A stretch of 47,795 nucleotides of DNA, taken from IMG/VR virus record IMGVR_UViG_3300034062_005671, positions 1 to 47,795 of that record. One strand, 5' to 3'. The position numbers and the translations under genes are program-made. Under the pieces are notes generated by a model. The model was not told the origin of the DNA, searched no databases, and worked only from the letters and a program-made list of their open reading frames with translations. Positions within the stretch are counted from its first letter, which is position 1, and each line of letters begins with the position of its first letter. Shown one piece after another: positions 31,370 through 42,000 of the stretch. Source of the DNA: a virus.

Positions 31370-34300
31370 TTATTGAGGGAATGCAAATGGGAAGAATTGT
31401 GTTGCACTACTATTTTCATTTGGTTGTTGTATTTTTCTAGCACTTATTTTTAACTTACAAAGTACTCTACTAGTACCTTGTGGAATATCAATACCTTCAT
31501 TTTCAAAATAAAATAACACATCTTCAGCATTTATCACATATGTTGTTGGATTATTAAAGAAATCATCCATGTAACTAGAAGGTATTGTTCCTTCACCTAA
31601 AACAACTTGAACAACTTGATTGTTAGATGTTGCACTCATTCTTACAAATTGATACGTCAATGATGGCAGAGGAGCACTTAAGTATAACCATTCAGCATTT
31701 CCTAAAAATCCGCCAGGTATTAATTCAGGATTGATTTTCACTGTTAGTTCATAATCATTAGCATCAAATTCCGATACCATAACCACAGGTCCTGTTTGTT
31801 GTGGGTTGGTATTACTATTTGGTGGTACTGCAGGTACAACTGTTGGTGGAGCAGGAGTAGGTTGTTGAGGATTGTATGTAAATGTATTTGTGGTGGTGCC
31901 ACTACCATGAATACCATAAACACTAATGGTGTTGTTTTGAGGTACGGTCGTATTACTAAACGGTACAACTACCACAACACTTGCAGAATTATTTATTGTA
32001 ATACCAGTAGTCACGCTAACATTGTTTATTGTGACAGATGTAATACTACCCAAGTCAGTTCCTGTTAAATTTAATATGGTTCCCGTAACACCTGTTAATG
32101 GTGAGAACGATGTAACATTAGGTGGTAAACATGATGGTGGTGGTGGATTTGACGTGTTTAAATTATTAGTTGCACCTTTACCACCACTAGCAATTTGTTG
32201 AGCCTGAGCATCACCCGCAGTTTTAATTGTTTTTGCTGACGCAACATTTAATTGTACGTCACCAGCAGACTTAATACCTTTTTTAACTGTATCAATTGTA
32301 GTTTTAAATTCATTTTGATTTTCATCAAAATATGATGGTGGTATGTTAGGATTCGCACTTGTAGCTGGTAACCAATAACAAACATAATATTTTGGTAAAC
32401 CTAATGGTGCCTCCCCATTTTCACCGTAGAATATTCTATTAATATTCGGTGTTAATCTTGCAACCATAAAACTTAAAAACTTATCAAGGTTTTCAAAGTT
32501 AGCAATTGGCGTTGATGATGGTGAACCCGTAGAATTTGGTACGTCAACACAAGACGCTTGTTTCTGTATAAAATATTGTGTACTTGGTCCCCAATAAAGT
32601 GATAAATCTACGTTGGCAAAGTTGTTATTATAACCATAGAAACTATCTTTATTGAACGTCTTAATATAACACATTAAATAAATTAATACTTGTAAATCAG
32701 GGTTGTCAGTTTTATTTCTAATTTCGTCCGCTAACTGCAATGGAGATAAAGTAATTGTTGCCGATTCTTTAAAATCACCCCACGTCGAATAGTTTGTATT
32801 AAGTTTTTCTGTACATGAGTTAACTGAGGCCGCAACATTATTACCTTGTTGTTGTAACAATGCCGTCTTATTAATATTTGTAGTAGGTTTGTTTGGCTTA
32901 TTATCTTTTTTGGCCAATATAGCACTTTCAATTTGAGTTAATAAGTTTTGATTAATACTTTGAAGTAAGTTATCAATTGACGGTAAGTCGTAAATACCTT
33001 GTCTAACCCCCGTAAAACTTGTTTGGAATTCACCAGCATTTATTGTATGACTTACATCAGTAATTAGATAAGGTCCATTGAACATCGGAACGTGTCTTAA
33101 ATTAAAATACATTGTTGGTTGTATCAACGCATTTCCAAATGATACAATATTACACTGATAACTTCTTTGTTTGTAAAGATTATATAATCCCACATTTTGA
33201 GTTGCACTGTTTTTTCCATTGGCCTGATTAACCATATTCAATTGTGTTTGAATTGTTTCAGACGTTGCCTTACCACTATCCATTGAAACGTTAAATGAGT
33301 AGAAAATATTTTGATTTCTAGTTCCAATATCAACATTAAATCCTACACATCTATTGGAAACTGCCCAATCTTTTTTACCTTGTTGATTTTCAATTAAAGG
33401 ATTTTCCGAAGCTCTTCTTAACTCAAATGAATCATTTCTATACCTTGAATTACCTTTTGGTAAATCTAAGTGCGCCGATGGTAATCCCGCATAAAAACAA
33501 ACCATTTTTGGACCTGATTTTCTATAGTCAACATCAAGGAATGTTCCCCACATATTATCGGCAAATTCTAATGAGCCCTCAGTGTTTTGTGAAATTGTTG
33601 TACCATCCACATCTTGTACATTGTAGAAGTTAACATACGCAGGTAATGGCATCACATTAAATTTGTTTTTAATCAATATACCACTTAAGAATGTAAAAAC
33701 ACTCATTTCCATATTCATGGACGTTTCTTCAAAAGTTTTTGTACCCAACAAAGTATCTTTTAATGATATGATGTCAACGATTATTGTGTCACCAATATTT
33801 CTTGATGCTCTGTCTAAAAATAAGAAATCTTCAAATAATGTCTTACTTGTAAAATCACCACCCGAAATCCATTTGTCATTTAAGGCCTTAAAAACTTCAT
33901 AGTTTTCAACTTTACTTTGTTGTCCATCAATTACACTTTGAATTGATTTTTCAGGAAGTTCTTGTTGGTTTGGTAACTTAGCCCTAACTCGATTTAATAC
34001 TTGGTTCAAGAATAAATCTTGTAATGCAGATGTACCATCTAAGTAAGTTTGTAATCTTGATTTAAATTCATTACTATTCAGTGTTGGTGTCAATAACTTT
34101 TGAGTCGCATATTGTTTTATCAGTTGGGAACACAATGTAATGTTAGCAACCGAAAACTCAATATTATTGTCTATAAAGAAATCGGTAATATATGAACCTT
34201 GGTCCGTGTAAACCAAATTTTGAATCGTCGAAAATCCAATTTCAGTTTCTAATGCCAACCATTGTGATTGAAATAATGCTTTGGATTGTGCCAACGTAAT

Positions 34301-37300
34301 AGTACCTCCTGCCGATGGTAAAGAATTTGTAACATAAGTCCCAAAATTTATAGGGTCAACAATATCATTTGCCCCTCCATTTGAAGCCAAGAAAGAATCC
34401 ACAACTCTTCGTTTGTAGTTTGAAGGATTACCGTATTTCAAAATAACATCATACTCCAAGAAAGACTTTATTGTTGTTGAAAATGATGATAGTTGTGTGT
34501 TAGGTATTGTATTAAAATACTCAGTAGTTGTTTGACCCGCATTACTTTCAATGGTCATAAGACTTCTGAACAAATATTGGAAATTTTTATAAACCGCATT
34601 ATTATCTACAGGAGACTGACCAATTGGAACCGCAACTTGCGGTCCTAACTCAATATCCGCAACGGGTCTACTAAAGTTTAAAAACTCTTGTTCAAACTTA
34701 TCTAAAATACTTTTATCAAAAACTGAAAATATTTCTTCGATATTTGAATATTCATCTGTAATTAAAAATTTAAATGGTGCTTGTTTTGTATTACCAGTTA
34801 AAATTTTATTTAGATACTTATCAGGACTCGGTTTAATTATCTCGTTACTTTTGAAGTATCCATAATTTGGTGCCGCCCATAATAATCTAACAGACCCATT
34901 ATAAATTGATGGGTCATTTAAGAAAGAAAAGTTTTGAACGTTGTTTTGTAATAACTCAGAGCTAACTTGATTGAATGGTGTACCAAATGATGGTACGATG
35001 AAATACTTAATACTTGTAGTATTTTGATTTGGAGAACAATTTCCTGAAAGCGCTGGTAAGTCCATAACAGTATCAGGTAAAATAACAGACCAAGTTTGTA
35101 TTGTAGATGCCGTTGGACTTCCTGTCGCAATACCAACATTTGAACTTGTTGGTATAACGTTTGAGTCTACAAAATTATAGACTTTCATGCCACCATTTAT
35201 ACTTGCCTGAATTTCTTGATTATCATAATTAACGTATAAATCATAACCATTATAAAATACGTTAAAGTCATTTATAACTTTAGGGTAAAATCCTGTTTGT
35301 ATTTTTTGGATTGTTGGGTCTGAAGTATTTTGTAATGTTATTTTTTTAACACCATCAAACTCAAATTCATATGTTTTTGTATCCGCACTTGTTATCGGGT
35401 CATAATTAGTTTTATAATCAAAATTAGTCCACGCACTATCCAAGAAATCAACTCCGTTAGTTTTGTAGTACTTGTATCGATACCATATTGAACCCATTTT
35501 AAGGACCCAAGAATATGGCATTTTATGGATAGCACCAAACTTTTTGAAACAAGAAGCAATATAATCTAACTCACTTGACGCACCATCTGTTCTATATCTC
35601 TCTCTTAGTGATGCAAGTGGTAATGAATTAATGAATAAATAAGCCGCCTGAACATAAGGATGTTTATCTTTTCTTCTCCAATTGTAAACACCGTTTTGAA
35701 TTGCATTTACCATGTAAGGAGTATTCAACATTGAAGTTGTTGTTTCTGTAGTTGCGTTCGTAATTGCTCTTGTATGAGTAATATAACTTTCCGTTGGTAC
35801 AAATTCGTCAGGATTTTTTCTTAGAGTATAAAATACGTTAAGCCCTGTTTCAGAAATTTCAGTGGTTGGATTTGAAACTTTCAAATACGAAAAATTAGTA
35901 ACTGGTCTATTCGTCGTATAGTTATAAACACTATTGAAATTTGAAATTACATTTCTTTCTTTAAAAACGGTCAATACTTGTTTAGTATCATACACACCAT
36001 TACCTTGACTTCTATTACTTTGACTCATGTTTTGAGAAACCCAAGATGGATTTGTAAAAGGATAAGTGTCAATTATCAAAGGTTCACTTGTCGCATTTTT
36101 AACCAATTGCTCCAGTGCCTCATATTTAGCAATTATTTGTGGTTCTTTACCTAATTCGTTTGTTGTTAAAATATTAAAAGAGTTTTCCGTTAAATTTCTA
36201 ATGTATGGAGTCACAAAGAAATCTCTTATGTATTCTTGATAAGCTTTACCAGTACCTTGGTTTGAAATGTTAGATAAAAACTGTGGGTAATTTTGAGCGG
36301 TAATATCGTAATTCTTAAGTTTCAATGTTAAGAATGGTGCACTAATACCTAAACTTGTAACAATATTACTAGTTTCAGAACTTAAAATTAAGTCAGTCAA
36401 TTGACTTAGTTGGTTACCAGTTGCCCTAACAAAATTTGAATAGTTTGAAGTTAAGAATTGTCTTTCCCAAATTTCATAGAAAAATTTTATTTCCTCTTTG
36501 TTAACGTAAGCAATACCATTTGAGGGGTATTCAATCGCATTTATATTAATAATGTTTGTGGTCGCCTGACTATCTGTTGGTACTTGGGCAACAGGTGGAT
36601 TAAACTTTTGAGTTAATCCTTTCATATATTCTTCAACAAATTCAACTTCAGGCCATTTTTCGTAAAGATATCCTTTTGTAATATCAACAACAGATGGGTC
36701 TGCAATATATGTAAGTTGAAACCTTCCCTTTTTATCTTCAGGAGTTTCTTTAAAGAATTGAGGCCAAGGGTAAACAGGAACTTTAGCCGTGGATAAACCT
36801 TGATTCTCATTTTGAGCTTCTTGTGATATTGAGGTTTTATCCGTAGTATCAACACCAGGTGCAGAAGACGGGTTATCTAAAATTGCCAATTGTCTTACTG
36901 GGTCATATTTAACATTCCAAGCATTTGTATGGACCTCATCCATCAATCTTATGAATGCTTCTGCAGACGCCATAATAACCGCAGAAACATTTCTAACAGT
37001 TGGTTTAAATCCTATACCTAATGTTGGGTCTTCAATTTTTCTTTGGAAGTCAGCAGTTAACCTTGTTTCGTATTCTGTTAATTGTCTATTAGCCTCAGCT
37101 TCCATTTGATATATCAAATTTTCAAACCTTGGTCTTGTAAGGTTTGTAACTGTATCACTTTTAAAAACAAAAAGAGGTGGTATGACAAGATTTGTACTTT
37201 TATTAGGATTAGGAATGGCACCTGAACTCAAAGTTGTTTCAAGTTGTTCTGATAATATCTTACTCAAATAATCTGAAGTAGTTTTTTTATCCGCCTCACT

Positions 37301-38731
37301 TACCACAGTACTCCCTACTTGTTGTTGTGTAGTTTTTTCTAAATCAATATCATTTAGATTAACATTTTCTAATAACGTATCGTAAGTAATACTATTTTTA
37401 ATGGGTGTGGCACCTCTAGTACCAAGTGTTGGGTTTTCCGCCAATAATTTATTAAATTCCGAAGTATAACCACTTAATAATGTTTTTGCGGTTTGTTGTT
37501 TATCAACCTCAATACCATCTTTAAACGTATACGTAAATGTACCGTTTTTCAATACGATAGGCTTTGGATTCATAAAAGTTCCAAACCAAGAAGTTTCAGA
37601 ACCATAAACCTCATTATAATAATTTTTTAAAGTTTCTTTATAAGCCCTAATGTTTGTTAAGGGTTCAACATCCGCCTTAATATATGTGTTGATAATATTT
37701 TTTTCTAAATTTTCTAACGAGTTCATAAACTGAGCAAATGTCAGTTCGGGAAAATCTGGGTCTAACAATCCTTTAGCCTTATACTCACTATATACTTCTT
37801 TAACTTTCTGATATCCTTTTTCACTCACAACCTGAACTGTAACATTATTTTGACTCGCAGTCGATTGACCAATATTACCCCCCGTTTGTTTTGTTTGTGC
37901 CTCTATATTTTTATTACCACCTTCAGTTGATGTCGGTGATTTAGTAAAATCAAATCTTGTACTGTACATGTGTGGAGCAGCAAGAAGATTACCCATAGAT
38001 ATTTCATTCAAAATATTAAACTTATATCCTACAAATTCTAAACTTATTGAATAGTTTCCACTAAAAGAGTTAAATCTAGCATTAAAAGTTTTTAAATTTA
38101 ATTGGTATTTTATCGCTTGTCCGTAATATCCCTTTAGTGTTAAATAAAATGGTGGGTATGGTAGGTTAAAAAACGCTGCGTAAGGTGAGTTATCACCCAA
38201 TTGAAATAGTGCTCTTCCTTGTATGTCTTCTAACTCCATTGTTACTGTAGGAATAAATGAAGTATTTGTAGTTACACTAATATTTGTAATACCTAGTAAA
38301 CCATTATCTTTTGATGTCCCACCTGGATTTACAACAGTTACTTTATTGTATGGAGTATTACCATTATTTGGTTCTACCAACTGACTACGAATTTGATTAT
38401 CCCCTAAACCATTTCTGGAGTTTTTACCTGTTAATTCGTCATAATACCCTGTGGTCAACGAAGTCCCCTCAGTAGGTCGTAAAAAATTAATTTTTGCAAC
38501 AGAAATTACTGTTGCGGTATCTTCAGGAGTTCCTCCAACCGCTAATTTAGTCCTTGGTAATAATTCAGCTTCAAGGTTGGCGAACATAACCATCTTTTCA
38601 TGGTCAACCAATCTTTCACGAATATTACCAAACGCGTCAATAGTTTTATTCGGGTCAACAACAATTATGTTGTTATAATCAAATTCAACTAAAATATTTC
38701 CGCTATTGTCCCCTGGTGTGTTACCTGCCAT
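31370..38731 (-). CDS. Giant baseplate hub protein with TIG domain and possible lysozyme-like segment
   Basis: The 2453-residue product is far longer than T4 gp27 (391) and gp5 (575). Near residues 185-245 (LTLKGYYGQAIKYQ, NYSISLEFVGYKFN) and again at about 1840-1910 (ALIQPTMYFNLRHVPMFNG, YLITDVSHTINAGEFQTSF) it shows patterns seen in hub proteins of the gp27/gpD type. The second match is the clearer one. Residues about 1985-2115 (LQLADEIRNKTDNPDLQVL, YGYNNNFANVD, FENLDKFLSFMVARL) resemble the fold outline of glucosaminidase or lysozyme-like tail enzymes, but I cannot place catalytic residues. Residues about 2200-2285 form an IPT/TIG Ig-like domain, then a Pro-rich linker and a C-terminal beta domain. 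The ATG overlaps the gp53-like gene by 11 bases. Hub identity is inferred from pattern and gene order. Confidence 0.65.
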   Translation of the reverse strand: MAGNTPGDNSGNILVEFDYNNIIVVDPNKTIDAFGNIRERLVDHEKMVMFANLEAELLPRTKLAVGGTPEDTATVISVAKINFLRPTEGTSLTTGYYDELTGKNSRNGLGDNQIRSQLVEPNNGNTPYNKVTVVNPGGTSKDNGLLGITNISVTTNTSFIPTVTMELEDIQGRALFQLGDNSPYAAFFNLPYPPFYLTLKGYYGQAIKYQLNLKTFNARFNSFSGNYSISLEFVGYKFNILNEISMGNLLAAPHMYSTRFDFTKSPTSTEGGNKNIEAQTKQTGGNIGQSTASQNNVTVQVVSEKGYQKVKEVYSEYKAKGLLDPDFPELTFAQFMNSLENLEKNIINTYIKADVEPLTNIRAYKETLKNYYNEVYGSETSWFGTFMNPKPIVLKNGTFTYTFKDGIEVDKQQTAKTLLSGYTSEFNKLLAENPTLGTRGATPIKNSITYDTLLENVNLNDIDLEKTTQQQVGSTVVSEADKKTTSDYLSKILSEQLETTLSSGAIPNPNKSTNLVIPPLFVFKSDTVTNLTRPRFENLIYQMEAEANRQLTEYETRLTADFQRKIEDPTLGIGFKPTVRNVSAVIMASAEAFIRLMDEVHTNAWNVKYDPVRQLAILDNPSSAPGVDTTDKTSISQEAQNENQGLSTAKVPVYPWPQFFKETPEDKKGRFQLTYIADPSVVDITKGYLYEKWPEVEFVEEYMKGLTQKFNPPVAQVPTDSQATTNIININAIEYPSNGIAYVNKEEIKFFYEIWERQFLTSNYSNFVRATGNQLSQLTDLILSSETSNIVTSLGISAPFLTLKLKNYDITAQNYPQFLSNISNQGTGKAYQEYIRDFFVTPYIRNLTENSFNILTTNELGKEPQIIAKYEALEQLVKNATSEPLIIDTYPFTNPSWVSQNMSQSNRSQGNGVYDTKQVLTVFKERNVISNFNSVYNYTTNRPVTNFSYLKVSNPTTEISETGLNVFYTLRKNPDEFVPTESYITHTRAITNATTETTTSMLNTPYMVNAIQNGVYNWRRKDKHPYVQAAYLFINSLPLASLRERYRTDGASSELDYIASCFKKFGAIHKMPYSWVLKMGSIWYRYKYYKTNGVDFLDSAWTNFDYKTNYDPITSADTKTYEFEFDGVKKITLQNTSDPTIQKIQTGFYPKVINDFNVFYNGYDLYVNYDNQEIQASINGGMKVYNFVDSNVIPTSSNVGIATGSPTASTIQTWSVILPDTVMDLPALSGNCSPNQNTTSIKYFIVPSFGTPFNQVSSELLQNNVQNFSFLNDPSIYNGSVRLLWAAPNYGYFKSNEIIKPSPDKYLNKILTGNTKQAPFKFLITDEYSNIEEIFSVFDKSILDKFEQEFLNFSRPVADIELGPQVAVPIGQSPVDNNAVYKNFQYLFRSLMTIESNAGQTTTEYFNTIPNTQLSSFSTTIKSFLEYDVILKYGNPSNYKRRVVDSFLASNGGANDIVDPINFGTYVTNSLPSAGGTITLAQSKALFQSQWLALETEIGFSTIQNLVYTDQGSYITDFFIDNNIEFSVANITLCSQLIKQYATQKLLTPTLNSNEFKSRLQTYLDGTSALQDLFLNQVLNRVRAKLPNQQELPEKSIQSVIDGQQSKVENYEVFKALNDKWISGGDFTSKTLFEDFLFLDRASRNIGDTIIVDIISLKDTLLGTKTFEETSMNMEMSVFTFLSGILIKNKFNVMPLPAYVNFYNVQDVDGTTISQNTEGSLEFADNMWGTFLDVDYRKSGPKMVCFYAGLPSAHLDLPKGNSRYRNDSFELRRASENPLIENQQGKKDWAVSNRCVGFNVDIGTRNQNIFYSFNVSMDSGKATSETIQTQLNMVNQANGKNSATQNVGLYNLYKQRSYQCNIVSFGNALIQPTMYFNLRHVPMFNGPYLITDVSHTINAGEFQTSFTGVRQGIYDLPSIDNLLQSINQNLLTQIESAILAKKDNKPNKPTTNINKTALLQQQGNNVAASVNSCTEKLNTNYSTWGDFKESATITLSPLQLADEIRNKTDNPDLQVLIYLMCYIKTFNKDSFYGYNNNFANVDLSLYWGPSTQYFIQKQASCVDVPNSTGSPSSTPIANFENLDKFLSFMVARLTPNINRIFYGENGEAPLGLPKYYVCYWLPATSANPNIPPSYFDENQNEFKTTIDTVKKGIKSAGDVQLNVASAKTIKTAGDAQAQQIASGGKGATNNLNTSNPPPPSCLPPNVTSFSPLTGVTGTILNLTGTDLGSITSVTINNVSVTTGITINNSASVVVVVPFSNTTVPQNNTISVYGIHGSGTTTNTFTYNPQQPTPAPPTVVPAVPPNSNTNPQQTGPVVMVSEFDANDYELTVKINPELIPGGFLGNAEWLYLSAPLPSLTYQFVRMSATSNNQVVQVVLGEGTIPSSYMDDFFNNPTTYVINAEDVLFYFENEGIDIPQGTSRVLCKLKISARKIQQPNENSSATQFFPFAFPQ

Positions 38732-39044
38732 AATAATAAAAATAATTTTCTAAAGCGGCTTTATAATCCTGTAAAGAAGGTAGTAGTGGATACGGAATAA
38801 TCAATACCGCACCATCGAATATGTTATTTTCCAAACCACCAAATTGTGGATTTGCCTGTAAAATCAACCAACCAAAATATGGTGAGTTATAATACTCTTG
38901 AGAAACAACGTCCAGTCTACTTCTTGCAACTTTATATATGTAGGCCTTGTCCGTAGGTTTTTGTGGTAGTTGCACAAATGGAACTACAGTCTGTTCACCG
39001 TTAATTAAGAAGTCACTATATCTATTCCAATATTGATATGCCAT
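38721..39044 (-). CDS. gp53: Baseplate wedge protein, gp53-like with LysM fold
   Basis: The 107-residue product begins MAYQYWNRYSDFLINGEQ and has a LysM-like core at about 33-88: YIYKVARSRLDVVSQEYYN, YFGWLILQANP and GAVLIIPYP. This follows the y.V...dtL..ia..y....w.i...N....G..l.IP pattern. gp53 of T4-like phages is a wedge component with a LysM-related fold, joining adjacent wedges. It is coupled on both sides: TAATG with the 1680-residue gene and an 11-base overlap with the hub gene. Confidence 0.8.
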   Translation of the reverse strand: MAYQYWNRYSDFLINGEQTVVPFVQLPQKPTDKAYIYKVARSRLDVVSQEYYNSPYFGWLILQANPQFGGLENNIFDGAVLIIPYPLLPSLQDYKAALENYFYYYGR

Positions 39045-42000
39045 TAGTTAAGTTTTACTTTAGAAATAAACACTGATGCACCTAATTCGTCATTCCATGT
39101 TTTATTATTTGTGTTTTGGTTTTCAACAGCTCCAAGTCCTTTTATTAGTGTCACCCTACCCTCATCATTCGCATTTTCACTAGTGTAAGTGAACAATCTT
39201 TCTTTACCAAGTGTATATGGTGTAAACTTCAAGAAGTTTTGTAATTTTTCTTTTTCAATATAATCAATAAACTCTTTAGTTAAATCATTTTCATTCACAA
39301 AAGCGGGTTTAGCACTAACCTTCCAATAAGCGTCAAAAAGATTATTTAAGGTTGTTGTTGAAGTGTCACCAAGAATACTAGGATTATTAAGTATATTACC
39401 AATTAAGGCATTTTTAAATGTTTCATACTTTTTATCGTCCACAACATCATTAGAAATTATCATATACACTCTTCTAAATGAAGGTTTATCAAAAAGATTT
39501 ATTCTACTAAAAGGTACAAATACTTTTTGGTTTTCAGGTAATTTATAACCTTTATCAAAAACCAAAATACCTTCATAAGATTTACCCCCAATACTAAGAC
39601 CTTTAGTTTCAAAAGTAGTTACTGAACCAACAACTTTATTAAATCCACTAATACCTAAACTAATTAAAGTTAAATCTTCTTTTAGTTCATCTAAAGTATT
39701 TGTAACATTTTGCGAACTAGTGTGCACTTGTGAAGTACCAGATATCACATAACTTATAACTTTACCCATCTTGTCTTGTTTTCCATCAGTACCTCTATTG
39801 GTAAAAGTAGGTGCATAATAAACAATAGTATTTGACTTCGCTAATGAACGAATATAAATCTGTTGGGCATCAGTCATACTTTGAGTTATAGTTGTTATTG
39901 GATTTAGAAAAGAGCCTTTTTTATCCTCAACAAATTTTGAATAATTTTCTTTTAATTGTCTAATTATTTTATTTGAAATATTTTTTTGTGGTTCATTCAT
40001 AAACTCTATAAAACCTTCATTACTGTTTTTTATATCTTTCAGTAACTCATCAAAAATAACGTCGACTCTTTGTTGGGTATTGTTTGGTTTTCCATACAAC
40101 ACTGTGTCACTTTGAGCGGTAGTAGAGATTTTACCATCCATATAATTTCTTTCTAACATCCACTGTTGTCTCATAGCATTATTATATTGATTTGCAACCT
40201 CTCTATTCTTGTTAACAACTGTAGTAAAATATGTTTGGGTATCCGTTACTAAATTATCCATGAAAGTTTTATAGTTAATTTCACCAGTCTCAATTCCTGA
40301 AACATTAACTTGACTACTAACTATACTTCCAATTGTGTTTTCGTTACTTTGTCCATTATCAACCGCAGCATTATTGATTGTTGGAGGCACAACACCAGAA
40401 ATTGCCGCAAATTGTAAAAACTCTTTATCCAATACTTGATAACTTGTATCAGTAACATCTGCCCTATCATCGTAAATTTCAGTATTGGCATAGTAGTTAA
40501 ATGTTAATGCATTCTGTAACTTATCAACAGATTCTTTAAGACCACTACCACCAACAAAATTAAATGCTAATGTTACCTTTGCAATCATTGGCTGAACACC
40601 AATCCCTTCAGGGTTAATATCTAATTGTTCGTACGCTAAACTTAAACTTGTTGGGATTATTTTTGTATTATAAAAATCACCAATTCTCAATATTAATACT
40701 GGTGGTGTACCAAAAGCTGTGTTTGTGGCATTGTTATATTCTAAAACATCTTTACCACCAACAGATTTTACAACAGGTATAGTATCACCTGGCCTCATAC
40801 ATTGTTGTAAGAATGTTAATCTTGTATTCAATCCTTCAGGTGTAATCGCGTGGAAAGCAGGTTGGAAGAATTTCAATTTATCTTTTAGATTATCAAACAC
40901 CATAGGTGTCTCTTCTTTGATTACCTCAAAATAATCACACTCAGATAATAAAGACCTCAAAACCCTTTTTGTAATATTATCTCTAACAACTGCAACATTT
41001 TCTATTTGAGTTTGAGTTTCAGTTTTAGTTACAACATTACCCGTCACAACAGTTATATACTTGGGTGGTAAAACAGGGTCGGGAGATTTTAACTTATTAT
41101 CTATTTTTGATATGAACGCCCTTCTACAAGACATTGCTGGTGTTGTGTAAATATCTTTAGCCCCAACCTGAGTATCACCACCAACCGCGTTTTGGTTTGT
41201 GTCGGTACAGTTTACAGATTGAGCTGGTGACATCTCATTAACAGAATAAGGTTCTTGAGTCTTTTTAGATTTTAGTGGTGTTGATGTTGCAACTTCACCA
41301 AATCCAGTACCACTAACAACCAACAATCTTTTTTCTTCAATATATTTTTTTGTTGCAGGATTCTCGTTAAAAAATCTTATAACCGATGCAATCCTTCTTG
41401 CCGCCAAAGATTTATTGTATTCAACAGTTTGTGGTGCAGAACAACTTGAGTCAATTGAAATTGTAACAGTACCAGAAGTACTATTTTTAATTTGCTCAGC
41501 AACATCAATAGCCAATTGTTGAGCAATTTTATAGTTTGGTGTAATTACAGTATTATAAAATTCATCTAACTGAGGACCGTTTGATTTTTTTGAATACGTT
41601 GGTTTTTCTTCAATATATTCATCATACATTTCATTGTAATTAGGTGCAGTTTTTGGTCGTGGGTAATCATTTGAAAAATAAAAACCAATTTGTTCGTATT
41701 TTGACAAATCAATACCTCCATTACCATTACTACCACCAGAACCTGTAGCTCCTCCACCACTATTTGGTGCCGCGAGTTCAGGTTCTACTTTAATTGTGTT
41801 TGCAATATATTCCATTTGTTCCCTTGTAACTTCTTTTGAAGTAATTGCTTGTTGCATTTGAAACAAATCATTTGGATTAATTGTATAGTATTTTTTAGCT
41901 AATTCATAGATATCATATTTTCTACACCCCGCAAAGAATGAATCCAATATTCCATCAATTCTTGTCTTGTTAGTTTCATTACCTAAAACTTTATTAACAA

